From assembly GCF_016904885.1 (NCBI RefSeq), contig NZ_JADWYI010000001.1, positions 6,014,001 to 6,078,000 of the forward strand: a stretch of 64,000 nt of DNA, given 5' to 3'. How positions within the stretch are numbered: position 1 is the stretch's first letter; the number at the start of each line of letters is the position of its first letter. Of the stretch, positions 38,790 to 48,026 are shown piece by piece. Under the pieces are notes generated by a model. It saw only the letters and a list, made by a program, of their open reading frames with translations. It did not search any database and was not told where the DNA came from. The position numbers and the translations under genes are program-made. This DNA comes from Archangium primigenium. GTDB taxonomy: Bacteria > Myxococcota > Myxococcia > Myxococcales > Myxococcaceae.

Positions 38790-39723
38790 GGGGGAAGAGC
38801 ACCTTGAGGCCCGGAATCATGGCGAGGAAGATGGGCTCGGCGCGCACGGCGACCTGGGCCCGGGCGGGCATGCCCTCGAAGTAGCCCAGGGTGCGGCCGC
38901 GCACGGAGAAGGTCCGCGAGGGGATGGCCGCGCGCACCAGCACGATGGGCCCCTTCGTCTCCACCGTGTCCGCCAGGTCCGGCCCCAGGTAGCGCTTGAG
39001 CTCGCCGGGGCCGATGAGCTGCTCGCCCACGGACTCGATGCGCAGCTCGCGGTACTCGTACTGGAAGCCGTCCAGCTCCACGCGCAGGGGCATGCCGGGG
39101 CTCAAAAAGGGCCGGTAGTAGCCGGGCAAGAGCGCCAGCAGGTACGCCGACGCGTTGTCCTCCACGATGGACGCCACGAGCGTGCCCACCGTGAGGTACT
39201 GGCCCGGCTGGATGCGCACGTCCCCCACGATGCCCGCCACGGGCGCGCGCTGGGCCCGGGCCTCGATGCGCGCCTGGGCCTGCTCGCGCTCGGCCCCGAG
39301 CGCCGTGAGCGCCTGGCGCGCGGACTGGTCCGACAGGTCGCGCATGTAGCGCACCAGCAGCATCTCCATCTCGTGCTCGATGCGCACCAGCGACGAGCGC
39401 TCCTCCTCCGTCTGGAGCGTCACCAGCACCTGGCCCGCCGCCACGCGCTGGCCGGGCTGCACCTCCACGGACACCACCACCCCCGCCCCCTGCGCCATCA
39501 CGTCCCGGCGCTGGTTCATCCGGATGATGGCCGGCCCGGTGGCGTACTCGGACACCGTGCCCACCAGGCACATGAGCACGCCCGTGCCCAGCATCGCCAC
39601 CAGCACCCAGAACGTCCACCGCGTCCAGCCCGGCGACAGCATGAGCACGTCGCCCTCTTGGCGGCGGAACTGCCGGTGGTAGTCCAGGGCTTCCTTCCGG
39701 AATATGGACGATTTGCCTTCCAC
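38779..39723 (-). CDS. Membrane fusion protein of the peptide exporter (HlyD-like)
   Basis: A 314-aa periplasmic adaptor. One N-terminal transmembrane helix (about 35-60, TFWVLVAMLGTGVLMCLVG) follows a short cytoplasmic segment with FRKEALDYHRQ, as in the secretion proteins paired with NHLP-type C39 exporters. A biotinyl-lipoyl-like half-motif (GVVVSVEVQPGQRVAAGQVLVTL), a short coiled coil (about 105-160) and a second lipoyl half (GIVGDVRIQPGQYLTVGTLV) come next. The coupling with the ABC gene (11-bp overlap) ties it to that exporter. Confidence 0.85.
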   Translation of the reverse strand: MEGKSSIFRKEALDYHRQFRRQEGDVLMLSPGWTRWTFWVLVAMLGTGVLMCLVGTVSEYATGPAIIRMNQRRDVMAQGAGVVVSVEVQPGQRVAAGQVLVTLQTEEERSSLVRIEHEMEMLLVRYMRDLSDQSARQALTALGAEREQAQARIEARAQRAPVAGIVGDVRIQPGQYLTVGTLVASIVEDNASAYLLALLPGYYRPFLSPGMPLRVELDGFQYEYRELRIESVGEQLIGPGELKRYLGPDLADTVETKGPIVLVRAAIPSRTFSVRGRTLGYFEGMPARAQVAVRAEPIFLAMIPGLKVLFPHDD

Positions 39724-39750
39724 GCTCGCTGCCTCCGCTTCCGCTGGAGT

Positions 39751-40692
39751 CTAGTTGCCCGTGCCCGTGCTCGCGGCCCGCGCCTGCTCGCCGGACACCG
39801 TCACCCGCACCACCGAGCCCGCGGGGACCGGGCTGCCCGGCCTCACCGTCACGTCCGCGAGCGCGAAGACCATCCGCGTGGCCACGTCCACCTCGGGGGC
39901 CACCTGCGTCACCTGCCCCTCGAGCACGAGGCCCCCCTCTGGCACCCGCACGCGCACCGGCTGCCCCACCGCCACCGCGCGCATCTCCCGCATGGGGATG
40001 GCGAAGCGCACCTGGGACTTACCGCTGCGCAGCAGGTGCACGAGCGTCTGTCCCGCCCGGGCCAGCGCTCCGGCGTGCACGTAGCGGCCGGCGACCACGC
40101 CGTCGAAGGGGGCCCGGAGGCTCGCCTCGCCCACCTGCTGGCGCAGCTGGCTCACGCGCGCCTCCTGTTCGAGCACCTTGGCGCGCGCCACCTCCAGCTT
40201 CGCCGCCGCCATGCGCAGCTCGTAGCGCGCCACGGACAGCTCCTCGGCCGAGAGCGCCTGCAGGCGCAGCTGCTCCGGGGACTCGCGCCGCTCCAGGCGC
40301 TCGCGCGACTGCTCCAGTGACAGCCCCGCCATCTCCAGCTCCGCCTTGCTCGAGAGCTGGCCCGCCTCGGCGATGGCCAGGTCCTCGCGCAGCCGCCGCG
40401 CATCCAGCGTCACCAGCACGTCGCCCTGGCGCACCACGCTGCCCACCTGCACCCGCACGCTGTCCACCCGCGCCTCCAGCCGCGAGGCCACGTCCAGCGC
40501 CTCCTCGGCGACGAGCACGCCCAGCCACCCCTCCCCGTTCTCGGCCGCGCGCAGCGCCGGACGCTCCGGGGCCACCACACGGGGCGCTTCGGCCGGACGA
40601 GCGGGGGGCGCCGTCTGGCGCAGCGAGGCCACGGCGCCCACGAGGGCCAGCACGCCCAGTCCCAGCCCACCCATGAACGCTCGTGGCCCCAT
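39751..40692 (-). CDS. Second periplasmic adaptor (HlyD/RND-type membrane fusion protein)
   Basis: A 313-aa protein from the ATG with GGAGGG just upstream. A longer frame adds ten residues but has no such signal. It has an N-terminal signal anchor (FMGGLGLGVLALVGAVASL), lipoyl halves VDSVRVQVGSVVRQGDVLVTLDA and ASLRAPFDGVVAGRYVHAGALARAGQTLV, and a ~75-residue coiled-coil hairpin (about 95-180) between them. The coil is long enough to reach an outer-membrane channel. It is 27 bp upstream of the first adaptor gene, so the exporter has two adaptors. No TolC-like gene is present nearby. Confidence 0.8.
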   Translation of the reverse strand: MGPRAFMGGLGLGVLALVGAVASLRQTAPPARPAEAPRVVAPERPALRAAENGEGWLGVLVAEEALDVASRLEARVDSVRVQVGSVVRQGDVLVTLDARRLREDLAIAEAGQLSSKAELEMAGLSLEQSRERLERRESPEQLRLQALSAEELSVARYELRMAAAKLEVARAKVLEQEARVSQLRQQVGEASLRAPFDGVVAGRYVHAGALARAGQTLVHLLRSGKSQVRFAIPMREMRAVAVGQPVRVRVPEGGLVLEGQVTQVAPEVDVATRMVFALADVTVRPGSPVPAGSVVRVTVSGEQARAASTGTGN

Positions 40693-40813
40693 GTGCCCTC
40701 CAGCATATCCCAGCGCTCTCACGCCCTCCTATGCCCAGGTGCGCCGCCCGCTCGCCTGGGAAGGTTTGCCTCGGGCCTTTGCGGTTGATAGACGTGTCAG
40801 TCGAAAACACGGG

Positions 40814-41470
40814 ATGGGCCAGGACATGCCACGCACGGCACAGCAGGTGGAGCAGCTCAAGGGCGAGCGCCGACAGGCCCTGCTCGCGGTGGCGCGCCGG
40901 GTGTTCGCGCGCAAGGGGCTGGCCGCCACGAAGATTGGCGAGATCGCCGCCGAGGTGGGCATCAGCTACGGGCTCGTCTACCACTACTTCCCCCAGAAGG
41001 AGTCGCTGTTCGCCGCGGCGCTCGAGGACACCCTGCAGCACTGGGACGTGTTCCTCGCGGAGGTGCGGCGCCAGGCCCACACGCCCTGGGAGCGGCTGGA
41101 GACGGTGTGCACGCGGATGATCCACGGCGTGCACGAGAGCCCCGAGTCGCTCTTCCTCGTCGTGCGCGCGCTCACCGAGGACGACGCGCCCCCGCTGGTG
41201 CGCGACGCGCTGCGCCTCTACCGGCAGCGGGTGCTCGAGCAGGTCGCGGCGCTCATCGAGGAGGGCCAGCGCGCGGGCTCGGTCCTGCCCGGCGCCCCGC
41301 TGGATCTCGCGCGCGCCTTGATGGCCCTGTTGCATGGGCTCGCGCTCAGCCGGGCGGTGGACGAGGACCTGCCCCCGCCTCCGCTCGAGGTGTTGCTGCG
41401 GCTGCTCAAGGCGCCCCCCGCTCCCGAGAAGAAACGGCGCACGACCCGCGCCCCCCGTTCCCGGCGATGA
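40814..41470 (+). CDS. TetR-family transcriptional regulator
   Basis: 218 aa from ATG 40814; ATG 40826, four codons on, is an equally possible start. Residues ~18-65 form the TetR helix-turn-helix ([48 protein letters not shown]), quoted here only by its ends: [12 protein letters not shown] to [11 protein letters not shown]. The ligand domain follows, and the last ~20 residues are a basic [13 protein letters not shown] tail. It is divergent from the adaptor and exporter genes with 121 bp between, so it is the likely local regulator of export and perhaps of the precursor promoter. Confidence 0.85.
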   Translation: MGQDMPRTAQQVEQLKGERRQALLAVARRVFARKGLAATKIGEIAAEVGISYGLVYHYFPQKESLFAAALEDTLQHWDVFLAEVRRQAHTPWERLETVCTRMIHGVHESPESLFLVVRALTEDDAPPLVRDALRLYRQRVLEQVAALIEEGQRAGSVLPGAPLDLARALMALLHGLALSRAVDEDLPPPPLEVLLRLLKAPPAPEKKRRTTRAPRSRR

Positions 41471-41516
41471 GCCGGGCCCGTCGCAGTCCGACCCTGACTC
41501 CCCCCACGAGACGAGC

Positions 41517-43172
<1,656 letters not shown>

Positions 43173-43285
43173 CGCGGGCCTCGGGGGGCCCTCACCCCTG
43201 GGGAGAAACGACCGAGGCGCGATGGCCTCCCGGCGCTGTACCGGGAGCCCACCGTGCCTCGCATGTCCGGTGCCTCGCCCGTCGG

Positions 43286-44473
43286 TTAGTTGGGGGGGCA
43301 GAAGACGATGTCGAAGTCCTCGGCGTTGCAGGCCGCCATGGGGCCCGCGTCGTCACCGGACCAGGAGTAGGACTGCGAGCACATGGCGTCGAAGTGGCGC
43401 GCCACGGGGCTGTTGGGGTTGTCGCGGTCGCGGCTCACGCAGGCGATGACCTGCCCGGCGGCGTTGCGCAGCTTGCCCACGTCCGGGCAGCCCGCGAGGA
43501 TGTCCATGGGGCAGCTGCGCGTCTGACCGTTGCAGGTCGTCCCGCCCGCCAGATCATAGGGGACGATCTTCAGGGGCAGGTTGACCGCGTCCACGTGGCT
43601 GAGGTTGAACCAGTCCCAGCTGTTGTACTGGTAGAACACCTCGTTGAAGCCGAACTCCGCCAGCGAGTGGTGCTCGAAGCCCGGGTCCTCGCCCTTGCGG
43701 AAGCCCCAGTAGCGCTTGGTCAGCATCATCTCCGTGGTGCTTCCGAGGTTGCGGCACGCCTCGCCGCCCGAGGCCAGGTCCCCGCCGGTGATGTTGTTGC
43801 CGGCGAACGTCACCGGGAACGAGCAGCGGTTGATGAAGCGCAGGTTGGTGCGGCCATCGCCCCGGGCCAGACAGCCCGTGCCCGAGGAGGGCGGCGGCGT
43901 GGTGCTGCCGCCGTCCACCCGGTCGAAGGTGAAGTGCTGGTTGGCCGCGCCCGTGTACGGGTACTGCACGTACTCGGTGCCGTTGTTGGCCGAGCCCCAG
44001 TACAGGTCCACGGCCATGTCCGTGTGGCGCAGGTGCATGCTGAACTGGTTGTTGCCCCGGCCCACGAACTTGAACTGCTGGTTGTTGCCTCCCAGGTACG
44101 TCCACTGGTGCACCCGGGCGTTCTGCGCGGTGCTGTTGGCCTCGATGTCGGGGCTCTTGCCGCTCGCCGCGTTGATGATCTTCCAGTAGCCGCCCGACGT
44201 CGGGGAGATGCGGAACTTCTGCGCGGTGGTGCCGTTGCAGTCCCACTGCTGGATCTTCGCGCCGTCGGCGTTGCTGCCCGAGGCCACGTCCATACACTTG
44301 CCCGTCATCGCGGAGCGGATGACATAGTCACCCTCCACGATGCTGCCCACGATGGCGGCGCTCTCCACCTGCCCGCTCTCCTCGACGCCCTCCGCCTCGG
44401 AGACGTTGCAGCCCGTCAGTCCACCCAGCACGCCCAGCACGGACACACAGCCCAGTACGGTCATTCGCGACAT
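43286..44473 (-). CDS. Lipoprotein with ricin-B lectin domain and thaumatin-like domain
   Basis: 395 aa, started at MSRMTVLGC because GGAG lies 7 bp upstream and a lipobox LTGC (Cys22) follows. Residues ~45-185 are a ricin-type beta-trefoil with QQWDCNG and VHQWTYLGGNNQQF repeats, expected to bind carbohydrate. After a Thr/Pro/Ser linker, residues ~205-395 read like a thaumatin/osmotin fold. It has LRFINRCSFPVTFAG at its start, SHVDAVNLPLKIVP, CPMDILAGCPDVGKL and a terminal YSWSGDDAGP...DIVFCPPN with many cysteines. Thaumatin-like proteins often bind or hydrolyse beta-glucans, so fungal wall binding is a reasonable guess. Confidence 0.75.
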   Translation of the reverse strand: MSRMTVLGCVSVLGVLGGLTGCNVSEAEGVEESGQVESAAIVGSIVEGDYVIRSAMTGKCMDVASGSNADGAKIQQWDCNGTTAQKFRISPTSGGYWKIINAASGKSPDIEANSTAQNARVHQWTYLGGNNQQFKFVGRGNNQFSMHLRHTDMAVDLYWGSANNGTEYVQYPYTGAANQHFTFDRVDGGSTTPPPSSGTGCLARGDGRTNLRFINRCSFPVTFAGNNITGGDLASGGEACRNLGSTTEMMLTKRYWGFRKGEDPGFEHHSLAEFGFNEVFYQYNSWDWFNLSHVDAVNLPLKIVPYDLAGGTTCNGQTRSCPMDILAGCPDVGKLRNAAGQVIACVSRDRDNPNSPVARHFDAMCSQSYSWSGDDAGPMAACNAEDFDIVFCPPN

Positions 44474-44813
44474 GTTGAACTCCACGTAAGGAATTGAAGC
44501 GGTGGCGCTTCCCACCCGCCCCGCGGACCCGCCCGGCCCTCCCAGTACGCTGGAGTTTTACAGGCATGGCGTGATTTGGCGCTTTTGCGCGAAAGTCCGC
44601 TCTGGCTTGGAATCGCTGATTATCACTTCCTGATGGCTCGTGTCATCTGAGAAAGCGCCAATCCCAGAATCCCGGGCGAACTGTACAGACCATCACAAAC
44701 GCCCCGGGCCGCCTCCACCCAGACGAAACATGACGCGCGCCGCCAATGCCTGACGCCGTGGCTGTCAGGCTTTTCGGCTCGCGGTTCAATTTTCTTCGGT
44801 GGGTGGTGCGGGG
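44474..44813. other. 340-bp intergenic region before the injection-system operon
   Basis: Divergent gap between the thaumatin-like lipoprotein gene and the contractile-injection operon. It is more AT-rich than its surroundings around 44560-44650. I see a GCGC-TTTT-GCGC mini-hairpin (44579-44590), an 8-bp palindrome CTGTACAG (44681-44688), a 7-codon ATG-TGA mini-ORF (44730-44753) and an intrinsic terminator-like element (44748-44774). No -35/-10 pair at good spacing was convincing on either strand. Confidence 0.4.
44748..44774 (+). terminator. Leader terminator upstream of the injection-system operon
   Basis: GCCTGAC (44748-44754), 9-nt loop, GTCAGGC (44764-44770), then TTTT. The plus-strand hairpin and T-run end only 39 bp before the first operon gene at 44814. 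The nearest upstream gene points the other way, so the element would act on the operon's own leader. Confidence 0.5.
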
Positions 44814-45497
44814 ATGATCGAGACAGCCGATCAACGCGTGAAGGCCTGGGTGGAGGGCGTGGTCCGCCATGCTCCGGTCTCGTTCGGACCGCCCGAGCGC
44901 GCGGCCGGGGCCGCCGGGGTGGGCCTCTACCTGTTGGAGCTCGGCCCCGCGCCGCTGCCCCGAGAGCAGGGTCGGCCCGCCACGCGCCTTCAGCTCTGCT
45001 ACCTGGTCACCACGGGGGGCGAGTCCCCGGAGCGCGCCCATGCGCTGCTCGGCGCGCTCGTCTTCGCGGCCCAGGAGCAGGCGGACTTCGAGGTGGAGCT
45101 GGCGCCTCCGCCGCTGGCGGTGTGGGCGGCCCTGGGCGTGCTCCCCCAGCCGGCCTTCCGGTTGCGGGTGCCCGTCACGCGCGAGCGCCCCGCGCCGTCC
45201 GTGCCGCGGGTCACCCAGCCGCTCGTCGTCCGGGCCGTACCGGCGGTGGCGCTGCGCGGCCGGGTGCTGGGCCCCGGGGACGTGCCCATCGCCCAGGCCC
45301 AGGTGGCCCTGCCCTCGCTCGACCTGTGCGTCCCCACGGACGCCCAGGGGCGGTTCCACTTCGCCTCGGTGCCCGCGGGCACGCCGCTCGGGCGGCTGGA
45401 AGTGCGCGCGCGCGGCGAGGTGCTCTCGGTGCGGCCCGAGGAGCTGCCCACCGAGGCGGGCGCCCTGCGAATCCGTCTGGCATTGAAGGAGGCATGA
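44814..45497 (+). CDS. Pvc16-like (DUF4255) protein with C-terminal carboxypeptidase-regulatory-like domain
   Basis: 227 aa; a GTG five codons upstream is an alternative start. Residues ~1-125 (ETADQRVKAWV, LYLLELGPAPLPREQG, YLVTTGGESPERAHALLGAL) resemble DUF4255, the family of the tail-terminator-like Pvc16/Afp16 subunit of contractile injection systems. Residues ~145-227 (ALRGRVLGPGDVPIAQAQVALP, TDAQGRFHFASVPAGTPLG) form a transthyretin/carboxypeptidase-regulatory-like beta fold. It is placed first in the operon, directly before the sheath gene, as is common for this family. Confidence 0.7.
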   Translation: MIETADQRVKAWVEGVVRHAPVSFGPPERAAGAAGVGLYLLELGPAPLPREQGRPATRLQLCYLVTTGGESPERAHALLGALVFAAQEQADFEVELAPPPLAVWAALGVLPQPAFRLRVPVTRERPAPSVPRVTQPLVVRAVPAVALRGRVLGPGDVPIAQAQVALPSLDLCVPTDAQGRFHFASVPAGTPLGRLEVRARGEVLSVRPEELPTEAGALRIRLALKEA

Positions 45498-45498
45498 C

Positions 45499-46713
45499 GT
45501 GGCGACGACCTATCTGACCCCGGGCATCTATGTGGAGGAGGTCTCCCGGGGACCCAAGCCCCTGGAGGCCGGGGGCACGAGCACCGCGGGCTTCGTGGGC
45601 CGCGCGCCGGACCTCTCGGCGCACCTGCACGAGGCGGTGGCCATCCATCACTGGTCCCACTTCGTGAAGGAGTTCTGCCAGACGAAGGAGCCCCAGAGCA
45701 CGCCCCTGTCGCTCGCGGTGCATGGCTTCTTCCAGAACGGCGGGCGGCGCTGCTTCGTCGTCAACATCGGGGACAGCCCCAGCCTCGTGGGGGGCGGGGG
45801 TACGCGCCGGGGCGGACTGGACGTGCTGCGCGAGGTGGACGAGGTGGCCATCGTCGCGGCGCCCGGCTTCACGGATCCCAGCGCCTACAATGCCTTGCTC
45901 ACCCACGCCGAGCAGATGCAGCAGCGCGTGGCCGTGCTGGACGCGCCCGAGGACGCCACCGTCGAGCAGCTGTGCCAGGTGGGCGCGGTCAACCGGGAGC
46001 GGACCGAGGCCGGTGCGCCGGACGCCACTCCCCGCCGCGCGCCGGGCGTCCGGGCCCGGGACTCGAAATACGGCGCGTACTACACGCCCTGGGTGTCGCT
46101 GTATGACCCGTTCGATCCCCGGAAGCTGGTGAACGCGCCGCCCTCCGGACACGTGGCGGGCATCTACGCCCGGGTGGATGGGACGCGGGGCGTGCACAAG
46201 CCCCCGGCCAACGAGCAGGTGCGCGCCGCGGAGGGCCTCGCCGTGTCCCTGACGCGCGAGGAGCTGGGGGTGCTCAACCAGAGCGGCGTCAACTGCATCC
46301 GTTTCTTCCCCCAGGAGGGCATCAAGGTGTGGGGGGCGCGCACGCTCTCGAGCGATCCCGAGTGGCGCTACCTCAACGTGCGCCGCCTCTTCTGCATGGT
46401 GGAGGAGGCGATCGCCCGGGGCACGCGCTGGGTGGTGTTCGAGCCGAACGATCTCACGCTGCGCCGCTCGGTGGTGCGCGACGTGGGCGCCTTCCTGCGG
46501 CGGCTGTGGCGCGACGGCGCCCTGGTGGGGCGCACCGAGCAGGAGGCGTTCTTCGTCCAGTGCGACGAGGAGACCAACCCCCCCGAGGTCGTGGACGCGG
46601 GGCAACTGGTGGCGCTGATCGGCCTGGCGCCGGTGAAGCCCGCCGAATTCATCATCTTCCGCATCGGCCAGTACGCGGGCGGTGTGGCGCAAGAGGAGGC
46701 GAGCCGTGGCTGA
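45499..46713 (+). CDS. Contractile tail sheath protein
   Basis: 404 aa from a GTG preceded by AAGGAGG. The N-terminus TYLTPGIYVEEVSRGPKPLEAGGTSTAGFVG is a textbook sheath start. The C-terminal domain has EDATVEQLCQ upstream and GINCIRFFPQEGIKVWGARTL-type core (here beginning SGVNCIRFFPQEG), WRYLNVRRLFCMVEEAI and FEPND, all conserved in sheath subunits of eCIS and T4-like tails. Only one sheath gene is present, as in the simpler actinobacterial and myxobacterial systems. Expected to polymerise around the tube and contract to drive it out. Confidence 0.92.
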   Translation: MATTYLTPGIYVEEVSRGPKPLEAGGTSTAGFVGRAPDLSAHLHEAVAIHHWSHFVKEFCQTKEPQSTPLSLAVHGFFQNGGRRCFVVNIGDSPSLVGGGGTRRGGLDVLREVDEVAIVAAPGFTDPSAYNALLTHAEQMQQRVAVLDAPEDATVEQLCQVGAVNRERTEAGAPDATPRRAPGVRARDSKYGAYYTPWVSLYDPFDPRKLVNAPPSGHVAGIYARVDGTRGVHKPPANEQVRAAEGLAVSLTREELGVLNQSGVNCIRFFPQEGIKVWGARTLSSDPEWRYLNVRRLFCMVEEAIARGTRWVVFEPNDLTLRRSVVRDVGAFLRRLWRDGALVGRTEQEAFFVQCDEETNPPEVVDAGQLVALIGLAPVKPAEFIIFRIGQYAGGVAQEEASRG

Positions 46714-47194
46714 GCCCAGACAAGCGGACACCCCACCCCCCGAGCCCTCGGGAGCCCAACCGGGCGCGCGGGAGGATCCCCTGCGCGTGTACAACTTCAA
46801 GCTGGACATCAACGGGGTGAGCGAAGGCCACTTCACCGCGTGCGTGGGGCTGGAGGCCAAGGTGACCGCGCTGCGCTACCGCGAAGGCGGCGCGGGGACC
46901 GTGGTGCGCCGGCTCGCCGGGCCCGTGGCCTATGGGGATGTCACCCTGCGCTTCGGCGTGACCACGTCCCGCGCGCTGTGGACCTGGTTCCAGGACTCGC
47001 TCCAGGGCACCCCCAGCCGCAAGAACGTCTCCATCCTCATGACGGGGCCCGACGGGATGACCGAGGTGTTCCGCTGGAACCTGGTGGACGCCTGGCCCTC
47101 GGAATGGCACGGCCCGGGCCTGGATGCGCTCGAGCAGATGGTGGCCATCGAGTCCCTCACCCTCGTCTTCGAGTCCCTCCACCGTGGCGGCTGA
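46706..47194 (+). CDS. Tail tube protein (gp19/Hcp-like)
   Basis: 162 aa from a GTG preceded by GAGGAGG (6-bp spacing), overlapping the sheath stop by 8 bp. After a disordered Pro-rich first ~25 residues, the core reads VYNFKLDINGVSEGHFTACVGLEAKV (start and end quoted only), GAGTVVRRLAGPVAYGDVTLRFG, SRALWTWFQDSL, and VFRWNLVDAWPSEW. These are the T4 gp19 / Pvc1-family tube motifs. It is the only tube subunit visible. Many eCIS have two, the second serving as the tube initiator. Confidence 0.88.
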   Translation: MAEPRQADTPPPEPSGAQPGAREDPLRVYNFKLDINGVSEGHFTACVGLEAKVTALRYREGGAGTVVRRLAGPVAYGDVTLRFGVTTSRALWTWFQDSLQGTPSRKNVSILMTGPDGMTEVFRWNLVDAWPSEWHGPGLDALEQMVAIESLTLVFESLHRGG

Positions 47195-48026
47195 ACTTCA
47201 CGGACGGCGCCGCAGCGCGCTCACCCTCGCGCTCGCGCGGTGGCTCAAGGCCTGGGCGGAGCGGGTCCTGGAAGAGGACGCGCACGCCCGGTCCTCCCGA
47301 CGGCCCGCGCCCGACGAGCCCCCCGCCCACTGGCGCCAGCTCGTGGAGGCGACGCGGCGGGGACCTCCCGCGCACTGGGTGGAGCTCGTGCGGCGGACCG
47401 CGCCCTGGATGCTCGAGCCGTCGCACGTCCCGGAGCTTCACGACACACCGCCCTCGCCCTCGCCCTCGCCCTCGCTCCAGCGCCCGTTCCCGGCCGCCGT
47501 CCCGGAGCCGGAGGCCGCGCCGCCCCCGCGCGTCGCGCCGCCCCCACCGAGGCCCTCCGCCCCGCGTGTCCGGCCACGCGCCCCCGCCTTTCTCCGGGTC
47601 CCCGCGTCCGCGGACTCCGCCTCCGCCTCCGTCCCGGCCGCCGCGCCCGCCCCGGCGCCCGCGCGCGTCACGGTCGCCGAGGCACGTCCGGACGCGCCCG
47701 CTCCGCGCGAGCCGCTCCCCGTTCCCCCGTGGGAGCCCTCCCCCTCCCCCTCACCCTCGCCCTTTCCCTCACCCTCGTCCCCCGCCGCGCCCCGGAAAGA
47801 GGTTCGGCGAGAAGCTCGGCGAGTGGCTCGGGCAGAGGTGCACGAGGAGACCCGGCCCCCGCCGCGCGCACTCGCCGAGGCCCCACCTCCCGAGAACGTC
47901 CCGGAGGCGCCCGCGTCCTGGCCCGAGCCGCCGCCGCTCGACGCCTCCGAGCCCGAGGAACCCCAGGCCCTGCTGCGTGAGTGGGAACGGCGGCGGCGCC
48001 TGGACCACGAACAAGGAGCGCTGTGA
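47184..48026 (+). CDS. Pro/Ala/Ser-rich protein of the injection-system operon
   Basis: 280 aa from a GTG that overlaps the tube gene by 11 bp. Residues 1-90 look helical (LALARWLKAWAERVLEE, HWRQLVEATRRGPPAHWVELVRR) with a near-repeat PAHWRQLVEATRR / PAHWVELVRRTAP. Residues ~90-245 are low-complexity Pro/Ser/Ala, with PSPSPSPS runs encoded by CCCTCG repeats. The C-terminus is Glu-rich with ALLREWERRRRL. I recognise no family. Position matches the small Pvc6/Afp6 gene of other systems. A tape-measure role is conceivable for the extended part, but the length is short and unproven. Confidence 0.5.
   Translation: MAAELHGRRRSALTLALARWLKAWAERVLEEDAHARSSRRPAPDEPPAHWRQLVEATRRGPPAHWVELVRRTAPWMLEPSHVPELHDTPPSPSPSPSLQRPFPAAVPEPEAAPPPRVAPPPPRPSAPRVRPRAPAFLRVPASADSASASVPAAAPAPAPARVTVAEARPDAPAPREPLPVPPWEPSPSPSPSPFPSPSSPAAPRKEVRREARRVARAEVHEETRPPPRALAEAPPPENVPEAPASWPEPPPLDASEPEEPQALLREWERRRRLDHEQGAL

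Noticed and set aside
44555-44620. Possible sigma-54 promoter (GG...GC) before the injection operon
   Set aside because: The GG and GC doublets near CTGGCTTGGAATCGCTG are one base too close for the -24/-12 spacing.
47445-47475. CCCTCG microsatellite-like run as a possible CRISPR or satellite
   Set aside because: It is in frame, encodes Pro-Ser repeats in a low-complexity protein, and has no spacers.
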